Shown piece by piece: positions 9,481 to 17,774 of a DNA stretch of 64,000 bases. The notes under the pieces are model-generated. The model worked only from the letters and a program-made list of their open reading frames with translations. It was not told where the DNA came from and ran no database searches. The DNA lies in assembly GCA_001910725.1 (NCBI GenBank), contig MJGA01000060.1:1-64000 (forward strand), written 5' to 3'. The DNA is from Phanerodontia chrysosporium (taxonomy: Eukaryota > Basidiomycota > Agaricomycetes > Polyporales > Phanerochaetaceae). Position 1 is the stretch's first letter. Every line of letters starts with the position of its first letter. A program made the translations under genes and the position numbers.

Positions 9481-12400
9481 GATTGAGCGTCGACATATAC
9501 TGCGAAAGACTCACCGGCGAGAGGACAGGTGTCCTTGGGAGCTCTCGCTCCTGCTCGGACGCGGTCTCGCCTGGACGTTCGGGTTGACGCGGTGAGTACT
9601 GCGGCAGCGGTGTAGGCGTGCGCATAGCGCGACGGACGTGCTCCAGGTCCTCCATGCTCGGCGCCATACGGGCCACGATCTCGTTGCCTGACTCGTCCCC
9701 AAGGACGATCTCAATGGTGACTGAGACGGCAGCGGGCTCGTGTTCGACGTGTTCGGCAAGTTCTGGTGCGAGTTCTTCTTCTTCCTCTTCATGCGCTTGC
9801 TGATACTGCGGCTGAACATGTGGGTGAGCGTCCGGTGCATCGCTGGTGGCAAGGACGGTGCCGTTGGGGTCAAGGTGGAAGTCGGGGAGGTAGGCCGGGT
9901 CGTTGATTACGGCGGCGCTTAGCTCTCCGGATGGATGCACCAAGAACAGGACCCCATTGATGCCTCGCACGGCTACCCAAATGCCATTGCTGTGCGACAC
10001 TTGATTGTTGCACGGGCACGGCAAGAAGGGACCGTGCAGCGGAGGCAGGTCTGCTTGTTCGGCGATGGTAGGTTCTTGCCTTCCTTCTTCGGCACTGCGG
10101 GAACTGATGCGCCACGAAGTGAGCGCCAATCTCTTTAGGACTTCAGCCAGGACTGCATACCTGTCCACAACAGCGTCGCGGCCTCGAGGTGCGTAGGTTC
10201 GGCATCCGCCAATGACTAACATCTCAAGCGCACGAACCTCGATGCCCTCGACAAGGGCTCGACGGATGTCAGCGCTGATCACCTCGTTCGCGTCGCACAG
10301 ACCCCAGTGTTCAACGGGCTCGGCGGTTGCAGACGCGGGCAAGTGCTGGTGGGCAGGGGGTACAGGTACGTTGTTCTGTGCGTGGACATGTGTAGCTGAC
10401 TCGTGGGGGCTAGGCATACCGCTGTCAGGCGAAGAATCGCTCCACTCGGTCGTCGTGGAGGCGGTGTCGCCATTCCAGCCATAGCTGCTGACATCGGTTG
10501 AGCTGGTGTCGCTGCTGTCCAGCCTCGGTGGTGAGTTCTGGAGTTCTGATTCGATAACATGTACGTGCATGCTGACATCTTCAGCCTGTAGATCTTCGAA
10601 GGCCTGCGGATCGAAGGTAGCCGGCGTATGGACTTCGCTGCGTGAGTCCTCGCTGCCGCTATCGACATCCACGTGGATTAGGTCGTCGAAGGGATGCGGG
10701 TGGCGACAGGTGGGGATTCCGAGGCCTTCAACGTAGGAGAACGCTTCCTCTAGCTTCTCCTGTGCCTCGATGTAACCCTCCTCCTGCATTCGATTGTAGT
10801 ACCGGTCCGAAAAGGTGAGTACGTCGTTCCGATCTTCTTCAAACAAATACCCTCGGCAGCCCGCGATCATGAGGATAGCGCGGACATGAGCAGCGTCGCT
10901 CGAGGCCCATTCGTCGGCACGGCTGTAGGCTTCGGCTGTGACGCAGTCGTTGAGCAGCTCGGCGGTGACGCAGCCTAGGAAACGGATGGGTGTAGCGTCG
11001 CGGAAGGGTGGCCAGAGCAGGTAAGCCACTTCTCGGCTCGTAATCGTGATGGTTGACGGCGGGTTCTGTTCTCCAGCAGGCGGCTCCGTGTCTGGACGTT
11101 CCAGCGGCTTGCGCAGCCAGTACACCAGGATCCATCCCTGGAAATGCGTGCACTGGAGGCCTTCGAGAGTGTTCGGGGCGTCGTCGATGTCGTAGCACGA
11201 CGAGAACTGGACCAGCTCACCGTTCTCAAGTCCAGGGATCCACAAATGGATGTGCGGCGAGAAATGGTGAGTGATTTTCCAGCTCATATGGTCATGAACT
11301 CGTCGGGCTGACTCCATTTCGTTCTGGGTTCGATGCCCGGGTGTTGGTATCGGCATTATGCGTACTAGGTTGTCTGGGTCGCTCTGTGCGAACTGGCGCA
11401 CCGCAGCTGTATACAGATCCACCCAATGGTTGTCAAACTGACGACCAGCTGGGTTAAACGACGGCGGTGAGCTATCGGGCACGGGAGGCAAATCGGGCGG
11501 TTCAGGTGTATTGGGCATAGCGGGGAGGTACACAGGTTCGAGGTGAGTCCCGAACGAGTCCCCCTTCTGTGCGGGTACTGACTTATGCTTCGCTTGGGCC
11601 AATCGAAGCAGAGCACGCGCGGCGTCAAGCTCTTGAGGGTCGTAATCGGATACTGGTAGGTCCAACGCGTTACAGAAGAAGGCGACCGCGCGACTGACGT
11701 CTTCGTCCAGGGCGGGTGTGTTTACCGGTGTTGTGCGCTCTGACATAGCGGGCCAGGTGCGTGCAGGCGGCGGTAAGTCTTCCAGCAGCTTAAATTTGTC
11801 TTCCAGGTCGAATATTGCAAGCTGGAGGTCCTGCACAGGCTCCTGCCACAGCAGATCTGAGCCAGGGGTCCTTTCGAATGTGGACTCCCTTCGCGCATCG
11901 CTCAGCATCACGTCCTTATCTCGGACGATGCATAGTGGCAGGGGTCCGGGAACGGCGGCGTGCTCAATCTGAAATGGACGCATCGGCGGCTTTGGTGAGT
12001 CCCTTGCTTCGGTACGATCACTTTCTAACCATCTTGATTCTTCCTGTCGATTGGGGTGACTGCGCACCAGGGCTGTCGATCGCTCAGGCCGGGCCCGATT
12101 CGAGGGTCTATAGGCCTTGTGGCGTTCTATTACGGCTCCAGGTACGTTGGCTCCTTCATCGTTTGCGATCTCCATGACGTATGGGGGCATTTCTTCAGGT
12201 GATTCAGTGGCTAACGAATTCTTGACGCGTTGCAGGTAGTCTCGGGCTCGATCCACCAGCTGCTGGGAAGCTGACCACTGGATCTGGGCGAGACCGATCT
12301 CATACTGTCGTTCATACGAGCGGCGGTCTGACTGCGGGTTTCTCCATACATCGCCAGGTATGTACGTTCCATTTCGTTCGTCTGCTTCTACTAGAGCTAA

Positions 12401-13849
12401 TTGCCGTTGGAGCACCATTAGCAGATGCTCCTCGGCGAGCCGTCGAGCCAGCCTGAAACGCTCCGCGTTGGCGAGCTCCAGCTTGCCAAGGACACGGTCA
12501 AGAACGTGTGTCATTTGCTCGGCTTCGGGCAGTGTCAGGTACGTTTGCTTCTGTGGTCGCTCTCCTTCACTCCAATCGTGGAGCTGACCTCGTTTCATAG
12601 GTCTTACACATTCAGGTGGGCGAGAACGGGGTTCCCACGTCTGGCGGTGCCCTGGAACATATAGCGGCGGGCTTGACGGGCTGAGGTGCATTGCCTCATA
12701 CTGTCGAGCCAGCTCGTCTCCAGCTTCGATGCTAAAGACGTAGTCTGGCGGCTCCGGTAAGTCGTCTGTCCATTCTTCCAGTGGGGGTGGTTCTTCATCG
12801 TCACTAACCTCACTCTGTCTCGCCTCTTGCAGCCGTATCGGCCATGCTTCAGTGAGTATTGTTCCTAGTCGACTCTTCTGTGGGTCCAGCTTCTTACCCA
12901 CGAGTTCGGTCCATTTGGGGATGGTCGGTACGTTATTCTGCTTCTCAGTTCCTCGATCTTCTTGAATAACCTCCTCTGTAGGCATCACCAGTCGCGTTCT
13001 GGCTTCGTGTCGCCTGGATAAGGCATCTGCTCGGGTGCAGGCTTCAGTGAGACCCCACGAGGTTTCCATGTCATGGACCATAGTGAGTATTTCGCGCTGC
13101 TCGTGTATTGCATATTCTAATCTTGTTAGCCGGGCAGATATTTCCTTGTTCTCGGTGTCGTGGTTACAGGTGGTTGGTTTTTCGACTGCAGAGCCTTTGG
13201 TATGTAGTACTTCCTTGCAGCTGGAGATCAGTCCTCCGCAGAATCCACTGATCTTCTGCCACCAGCCGACGAAAGGGCCACCGCCTTCGGGAAAATGGCT
13301 GTCTTCATTCAGCAGCATTAACCCTCCGGGCATGGTAAGCGGTTCGTCTTCATCGGTGTCTTCCAGATTGCTGACTCTGCTTGACATCTCCTCTTCGGAC
13401 TCCATTTCTTCCTCGCAGGTGTAGTATACTTCAGGCTCAGTTACTCCCTGGATTCCACTATCGCCTTCATATCCGTGTTCCTTGTCAGGCTGGATATTTC
13501 CTGTAGCATTCGTAGTATTTGTAGTGTTTATCTGGCTGCGTTCCTCTTGCGCCAGGACTGCGATTGCAAGCTTCTCTAGTTCCTCAACTAGTATTGATTC
13601 TGGCTCCTGCACATTGGGCTGTTCCAGGGCTTGGTGCGGGGTTTTTCTAGTCACAAACCACTCAGGCTCCTCTGAATGTGCTTGTAGGACCGACTCCGAG
13701 TGGTGCTCTGTTCGCCGACGCTTTCCGGTAGACTCGGTTATGAAATGCATAGCATTTTCACAGCGTAGAGAACGGCCATGTGTTCTGGTTACGACTGGGG
13801 TGCTTCCATCTTGGACCGTGCCAGCATAGACCTCCAGTTGCCGAGCCAC
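8684..13849 (-). CDS. Giant accessory ORF of the gypsy element, function unknown (1721 aa)
   Basis: I do not recognise this protein. It lies between the protease and the RT region on the same strand and in the partial copy is fused to the protease frame. The N-terminal third is acidic and has a helical heptad-like stretch (near EISARLTRLEYAIHEQREIL). The middle is rich in Pro, Glu and Asp, with folded-looking blocks such as HVRAILMIAGCRGYLF and ALEMLVIGGCRTYAP, which resemble each other and suggest an internal repeat. A weaker third copy (HILSMAGDTLSIARSRD) is near the C-terminus. The ORF has sustained coding character over 5 kb, so it is not noise. DUF4100-like regions are known next to retropepsins in basidiomycete elements, but I cannot assign this to that family by eye. 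Confidence 0.75.
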   Translation of the reverse strand: MARQLEVYAGTVQDGSTPVVTRTHGRSLRCENAMHFITESTGKRRRTEHHSESVLQAHSEEPEWFVTRKTPHQALEQPNVQEPESILVEELEKLAIAVLAQEERSQINTTNTTNATGNIQPDKEHGYEGDSGIQGVTEPEVYYTCEEEMESEEEMSSRVSNLEDTDEDEPLTMPGGLMLLNEDSHFPEGGGPFVGWWQKISGFCGGLISSCKEVLHTKGSAVEKPTTCNHDTENKEISARLTRLEYAIHEQREILTMVHDMETSWGLTEACTRADALSRRHEARTRLVMPTEEVIQEDRGTEKQNNVPTIPKWTELVGKKLDPQKSRLGTILTEAWPIRLQEARQSEVSDDEEPPPLEEWTDDLPEPPDYVFSIEAGDELARQYEAMHLSPSSPPLYVPGHRQTWEPRSRPPECVRPMKRGQLHDWSEGERPQKQTYLTLPEAEQMTHVLDRVLGKLELANAERFRLARRLAEEHLLMVLQRQLALVEADERNGTYIPGDVWRNPQSDRRSYERQYEIGLAQIQWSASQQLVDRARDYLQRVKNSLATESPEEMPPYVMEIANDEGANVPGAVIERHKAYRPSNRARPERSTALVRSHPNRQEESRWLESDRTEARDSPKPPMRPFQIEHAAVPGPLPLCIVRDKDVMLSDARRESTFERTPGSDLLWQEPVQDLQLAIFDLEDKFKLLEDLPPPARTWPAMSERTTPVNTPALDEDVSRAVAFFCNALDLPVSDYDPQELDAARALLRLAQAKHKSVPAQKGDSFGTHLEPVYLPAMPNTPEPPDLPPVPDSSPPSFNPAGRQFDNHWVDLYTAAVRQFAQSDPDNLVRIMPIPTPGHRTQNEMESARRVHDHMSWKITHHFSPHIHLWIPGLENGELVQFSSCYDIDDAPNTLEGLQCTHFQGWILVYWLRKPLERPDTEPPAGEQNPPSTITITSREVAYLLWPPFRDATPIRFLGCVTAELLNDCVTAEAYSRADEWASSDAAHVRAILMIAGCRGYLFEEDRNDVLTFSDRYYNRMQEEGYIEAQEKLEEAFSYVEGLGIPTCRHPHPFDDLIHVDVDSGSEDSRSEVHTPATFDPQAFEDLQAEDVSMHVHVIESELQNSPPRLDSSDTSSTDVSSYGWNGDTASTTTEWSDSSPDSGMPSPHESATHVHAQNNVPVPPAHQHLPASATAEPVEHWGLCDANEVISADIRRALVEGIEVRALEMLVIGGCRTYAPRGRDAVVDRYAVLAEVLKRLALTSWRISSRSAEEGRQEPTIAEQADLPPLHGPFLPCPCNNQVSHSNGIWVAVRGINGVLFLVHPSGELSAAVINDPAYLPDFHLDPNGTVLATSDAPDAHPHVQPQYQQAHEEEEEELAPELAEHVEHEPAAVSVTIEIVLGDESGNEIVARMAPSMEDLEHVRRAMRTPTPLPQYSPRQPERPGETASEQERELPRTPVLSPVSLSQYMSTLNLAAASSSDESAAPSRSSTTSIDPYDAPLRMGDLRQIEVIQDTRTVTPHPDAHPEAARPPAEPESSSQTADRPDTPFPDPPAQINIHETLLSYPTTFHTAEHVPTEPAYLPHPLGTWQHMHDTDNPPDIDMFTFSVANCTRAHILSMAGDTLSIARSRDITTFLVRKLTEPTRHLKDFECLLPYPERDGTPYLYAGEQLLVRQAKHFWAQSTDPIAAEQREICEFIELFRIDAPEASAVRNLRMRGDLGDIGCYRHMLCVCGYHRL

Positions 13850-15696
13850 TTGTCGAGTACGTGCATCTTCCAGCTCGTTAACTTGGGATTAACACAAGCT
13901 TGTACTGACGCTGTAGATCGAGCAATGTATTCTGCGATTTCTGGGTCCATAGTTGGATCAGGCGTGACAAGTATTTCATAATTAACTTGTAAGGTCTTGT
14001 CCTTGAATTGCAGGTAGGTTCCATCAATGCGTTCATCGATGCTGATGTAGTTGCCTCGTTGCCAAGGGCGTCCCAAGAGCAAGTCGAAAGGGGCCTTATT
14101 TCCAATGTACACATTGGCGTAGGTCAATACTGACCCACACGTGAGTGGTACATCAGCGACAAAGCCACTGAGGACTCCTTCCCCTCCATTGGTATCTCCC
14201 ATGAGGATTTTCTTGGTTACGTCCATCGGTCGGCTGAGGCAGTTTAGCCATGCCTTACGATGAGCAATGTTCAGCTGAGATCCAGTGTCGATGATGGCCA
14301 GGATGGGAATACCATCACATTCCATGCGTAACTTGATTAGTTGTCCGCGTGTGCGGGGCATAAAGGCTGCAGCATAAGATTGCGGATCTAGTTCACTGGC
14401 TACTGCTAGCTTGGCAGAGGCTAAAGTGCGTGACTCCACAGGTTTCAGTGACTTGGGCTTGATTACTTCTTGCACCTGGTGGCTGACTTCCTTTGATACT
14501 GCCAGTAGTTCGCCCACAGCCATTGTTACAGGGGTGTTCAGCACTTTGTCCAATACTGAACAGGGGTTTACTTGTTTCTGCAACTCTGACTGTCGTGGAA
14601 ATCGCTGCTCGTTAGGCGACGTCTCCTTCATAGTTATGTCTTGAGTGGCTGACTTCTTGGCTTTGCCCTTGTCTTCTTTCTTCTTCATTGCTCCTTGAGG
14701 GTCTTCCTGAAAGGCCTGATTATCTTGCGGATTGAACATTGGTGGGTGAACGTCAACAGGATAGGTTGGTTTAGGTTCTGACGCCTGCTTCTTGGGTATA
14801 ACAGGCTCTGGAACTCTAGGCTCGAGGACATTTTCTTTGTCCTTACGCATGGACTTGCGTTGTGGAACCCATACTCCGTCAAACCTTTCCTTGCGAGCTT
14901 GCTGAGTAGACTTTTCAGATCTGATGGCAGGGTACATAACAGGTGGGCATAAGTCTTCATTGTCTGAACTGTTGCATGAGGTATTATCTTCATCATCTGA
15001 GCTATACACATGACGGGTGGTGTAAACTTCGCGTGACACTGAAGAGCTTGGTTCATCGGGTACTGAGATATAATGGCTAGTCGAGGCCATTATATGTTTG
15101 ACAGCTGTGGCGATAGGTTCATTTAATGATTGACGGAAGATGCGAGCTCCATTGGTAAAGATGTATCGTCCACGTGCATCATTTTGGATTATGCCTTTCT
15201 TTACCAGGTCTTGAAGTGCAGGGCACTGTGTCATGGTATGTCCAGCTTCTCCGCAGCCGTAACATTTACCATTGTTTCGAGGAGGTGGAAGGCCATCTAC
15301 AGATCGCGCCATGTGCGGAGGAGTGTTCCATCCAGGGTAACGACCGGTAGGCCCTTGCTTTTCCTTCTGCTCCTTCGGGGTAGGAATAATATCACGTATA
15401 GCTGGATTACAGGTGTAGGCCTTGAAATATGTTGCAGCGTATCGTGCATCATCAACAGACATCTTGCCTAGTTGTTCCACAAGACGGTCCAACTCTGGGT
15501 CTTCGCTTTTCTTGGAGGACTTCCTGGAAGAATGACGAGTCGAGCGAGGTGGAGCATCTGAGTCTGAGTCAGATTCCTGCTCAAGTCCCCGATCAAAGCT
15601 GACGCGCTTGCGGCTGGAAACTCGCTTCTTCAGGCTCTTGCTATGCTTCTTTCGTGATCGTGACTCGCGTTCTTCTTCTTCAGAACTATTTGACAA
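13789..15696 (-). CDS. Zinc knuckle and retropepsin segment, complete gypsy copy
   Basis: This frame is in phase with the capsid ORF across the TGA at 15757-15759. It has an acidic Ser/Arg-rich head, a CCHC zinc knuckle (CYGCGEAGHTMTQC), a long linker with repeated Pro/Lys-rich tracts, and a retropepsin (AIIDTGSQLNIAHRKAW, then DLLLGRPWQRG). The start given is a TTG; no ATG lies near the head, which supports expression by readthrough rather than independent initiation. At 13885-13887 this copy has one G fewer than the partial copy, so the frame shifts and ends shortly after, cutting the link to the accessory ORF. Confidence 0.82.
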   Translation of the reverse strand: MSNSSEEEERESRSRKKHSKSLKKRVSSRKRVSFDRGLEQESDSDSDAPPRSTRHSSRKSSKKSEDPELDRLVEQLGKMSVDDARYAATYFKAYTCNPAIRDIIPTPKEQKEKQGPTGRYPGWNTPPHMARSVDGLPPPRNNGKCYGCGEAGHTMTQCPALQDLVKKGIIQNDARGRYIFTNGARIFRQSLNEPIATAVKHIMASTSHYISVPDEPSSSVSREVYTTRHVYSSDDEDNTSCNSSDNEDLCPPVMYPAIRSEKSTQQARKERFDGVWVPQRKSMRKDKENVLEPRVPEPVIPKKQASEPKPTYPVDVHPPMFNPQDNQAFQEDPQGAMKKKEDKGKAKKSATQDITMKETSPNEQRFPRQSELQKQVNPCSVLDKVLNTPVTMAVGELLAVSKEVSHQVQEVIKPKSLKPVESRTLASAKLAVASELDPQSYAAAFMPRTRGQLIKLRMECDGIPILAIIDTGSQLNIAHRKAWLNCLSRPMDVTKKILMGDTNGGEGVLSGFVADVPLTCGSVLTYANVYIGNKAPFDLLLGRPWQRGNYISIDERIDGTYLQFKDKTLQVNYEILVTPDPTMDPEIAEYIARSTASVQACVNPKLTSWKMHVLDKWLGNWRSMLARSKMEAPQS

Positions 15697-15756
15697 GTCC
15701 GATTCACTATCGCTGTCTGAGCTATCCTCGTTATCGCTTTCTTCATCTGAGCTAAA

Positions 15757-16503
15757 TCACTCAGTGTCAAAGCGATCTCGCTTGAGGATACTTTCAGCAG
15801 CCTTGTAGACGTCTTCAATTTCGAAGGGATCTTCCAGATCATGGTTTGGCTTTTGGGCCATGATCCTGGCTTCGAGGAGGTTGCGGAGGTTATGAGGAAT
15901 TCCCATCCATAGATAGGTCTTGTAGTCTCTTTCTTGGATCTTGTTCTTCCTCATCAACCAACCTGCGATTCGTATGTACCCTCTGGTGTACCTCCACCAA
16001 TGGGCAAGGTTCTTGATCTTCTTCTTTTCTGCCTTCTTGATGTATTGAGCTAGATCTGCGCGCTTAAATCTGCACTTATCCTGCTCAGCTTCATAGTACT
16101 TGCGGAAGTCTTGTACGAACACTGTCCAGTTCTTTACTTCATAACTATGAAGTCCCTCCAAAGTCTCCTTGACTGTGCGAGAGCAATACTGGACCAGGTT
16201 CTCAATCTTCTCTGTGTCATTCGTGACATGATACTTGGTGCATAGGCGTTGATAGAAGTAAAGGAAAGGTTCCACGTCTGAGTGCCTTCCTTTGAACTTC
16301 TTAGGAGCTCCCTTCGCTCCTGGTAGAGGTAGGTCGATGGCAGATAACGGCTGAGTCATGACTGTGTGAGTAGGTGCTTGAACAGGTGATGATGGTGATG
16401 GGGGTGATGACAATGACGATGATGAGGTGGAAGTATAACTTGGGGCGATAGATGATACGTCAGATAGACTTGGTGTGCTCAAGTCTTGTGACATATACAG
16501 CAA
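15757..16503 (-). CDS. Gag capsid-like protein, complete gypsy copy
   Basis: A 248-residue protein, nearly identical to the one at 2722-3468. It has a Ser/Thr/Pro-rich head and a Ty3-type capsid core with conserved aromatic residues (EPFLYFYQRL, WTVFVQDFRKYYEAEQ, WWRYTRGYIRIAGWL). Its ATG is 45 bp inside the 5' LTR border, just after the primer-binding site. It ends in TGA followed in frame by the acidic head of the zinc-knuckle segment. Both copies keep this stop. Confidence 0.85.
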   Translation of the reverse strand: MLYMSQDLSTPSLSDVSSIAPSYTSTSSSSLSSPPSPSSPVQAPTHTVMTQPLSAIDLPLPGAKGAPKKFKGRHSDVEPFLYFYQRLCTKYHVTNDTEKIENLVQYCSRTVKETLEGLHSYEVKNWTVFVQDFRKYYEAEQDKCRFKRADLAQYIKKAEKKKIKNLAHWWRYTRGYIRIAGWLMRKNKIQERDYKTYLWMGIPHNLRNLLEARIMAQKPNHDLEDPFEIEDVYKAAESILKRDRFDTE

Positions 16504-16530
16504 ATTGTGCCGCTACTGGGTTATTTCCCC

Positions 16531-16546
16531 CTCGCGGTGGGCTCCA
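16531..16546 (-). other. Candidate primer-binding site, complete gypsy copy
   Basis: TGGAGCCCACCGCGAG in element sense, two bases after the 5' LTR. Identical to the site at 3497-3512. Confidence 0.5.
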
Positions 16547-16548
16547 GA

Positions 16549-17595
16549 TGACGCGATCAGGGATGGATACTCTATGTGAAAGAGTGGCCGTTTGCCGAGT
16601 TCCCTGGACCAGTCGTTAGGTCGAGAGTTCCCGGGTGTTCGTGGGGAGAAGTGTAAAGTAGCGGGATCTTGGTGGAGAGGGTGATGAAGAGGATGTATAT
16701 GGGCGTAGATGAGGAAGGGGGCTGGTGAGTGTGACGATGTACCAGGACGAGTTTCCTTATGCCGGTGTATAACCTTGAACAAAGATCTAGTATTACTTCG
16801 ATAGAAGTGTATACTAGATACAACAGGGAGGGTACAAGATAGTGTCTACAGCGTTAGACACTAGCCTGCAAATAGTCTTTTCGCTCATGAGGCTACTAAG
16901 ACCAAAGGCGTGCTTGACTTCGTAACGTGACTTGACTTTGACTTGACTTGACTTGACTTGACTTGACTTTAACTTGACGGCGTAAGCCTGTAGACGGGTT
17001 CTACAAGACTTGAATACTCACTGGATACCGGGTGTATCACAATGAGGAAGCAGACCAGGCAGGCGTAAGATGCGGGGCAAGGTAGGCTTATTTTATTGCT
17101 ATCTACAGCAGGGGTATTTATACTAGTCTGAAAGTATTGCAAATTCCTCTGAAAGCCTTACAAATCATGACAGATGGACTGTGTCATTGATTTGTAAGAT
17201 CAGAAGTTACGCTCTGTAATGACGACGTCGTGATTGGTAATAGCGATGTCATGCTTTGTAATGACGATGTCGTGCACTTGAAATGAATAGGCCTTGCATC
17301 GTGATTGACCAGGCTGGCCTAGGCATTTGTGTAAGAGGTTTCAGCAGGGGTTTTGCAGATGCTGTGATGCAATAGTTAGTGAAATTATGATATTCTGGAA
17401 GGGCAGACAGCGAAATGGGGCGAGTATGAGAGGAGGAGTGGCGTGTGGGCGCTAGGATCATGCCAAATAGGGTAGTGCTGGCCATATAGAGGTATTGAGT
17501 AGGCCTGAATAGATGTAAGAGTGCAGGGTACCGGTCTCTTCTATTCTTCGCCCTATTTCTCATGTTCTTGTGCCAAACAGGTTTGGCGCAGGACA
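16549..17595 (-). repeat. 5' LTR of the complete gypsy element
   Basis: 1047 bp, about 98% identical to 3515-4561. In element sense it starts TGTCCTGCGCC and ends ...GCGTCA. The base after the right border is unrelated to the base after the middle LTR, which fixes the end. It carries the TATA box (17115-17122) and the TTGAC run (16928-16978). Confidence 0.88.
17115..17122 (-). promoter_or_regulatory. TATA box of the gypsy 5' LTR
   Basis: TATAAATA on the minus strand in the same LTR position as 4081-4088. It would drive the full-length transcript of the complete element. Confidence 0.65.
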
Positions 17596-17733
17596 CCGGA
17601 ACAAATAGGAGGGTGAGCGGGAACTTTTGCACTTGATATACAACTGACCTGTGATCAGTCTCCAAGGGTCAGACCCTATGATCAGCATCTTCGGTTTCCA
17701 ACCGCATTGTGGAGGGTCGCAGAGGACAGCTAC

Positions 17734-17774
17734 TAAGATAGCGGTCACCAGGAACGGGCACCCTTATGTAAGCA
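17734..17774 (+). repeat. Left terminal inverted repeat of the DNA transposon
   Basis: Begins TAAGATAGCGGTCACCAGGA. It matches the reverse complement of 27231-27271 over 41 bp without mismatch, and similarity ends abruptly on both sides. Confidence 0.95.

Larger units (their letters stand above)
3515..17595 (-). mobile_element. Complete giant Ty3/gypsy-like LTR retrotransposon (about 14.1 kb)
   Basis: Two 1047-bp direct repeats (3515-4561 and 16549-17595) bound an 11,987-bp internal region on the minus strand. Order from the 5' end (right): LTR, primer-binding site, capsid, in-frame TGA, zinc knuckle plus retropepsin, about 1,700 residues of unknown protein, a hydrophobic signal-like and membrane segment, RT, RNase H, integrase, LTR. 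Protease, RT, RNase H, integrase is the Ty3/gypsy order. The length is well above the 5-8 kb usual for fungal gypsy elements because of the accessory region. The copy has a frameshift after the protease, a TGA after RNase H and a frameshift in integrase, so it looks non-autonomous as sequenced. The outer target-site duplication cannot be tested because the partner end lies off the window. Confidence 0.9.

Noticed and set aside
8855..9595. A 246-codon frame on the plus strand
   Set aside because: It lies antisense to the large gypsy ORF, with composition that mirrors it and no motif.
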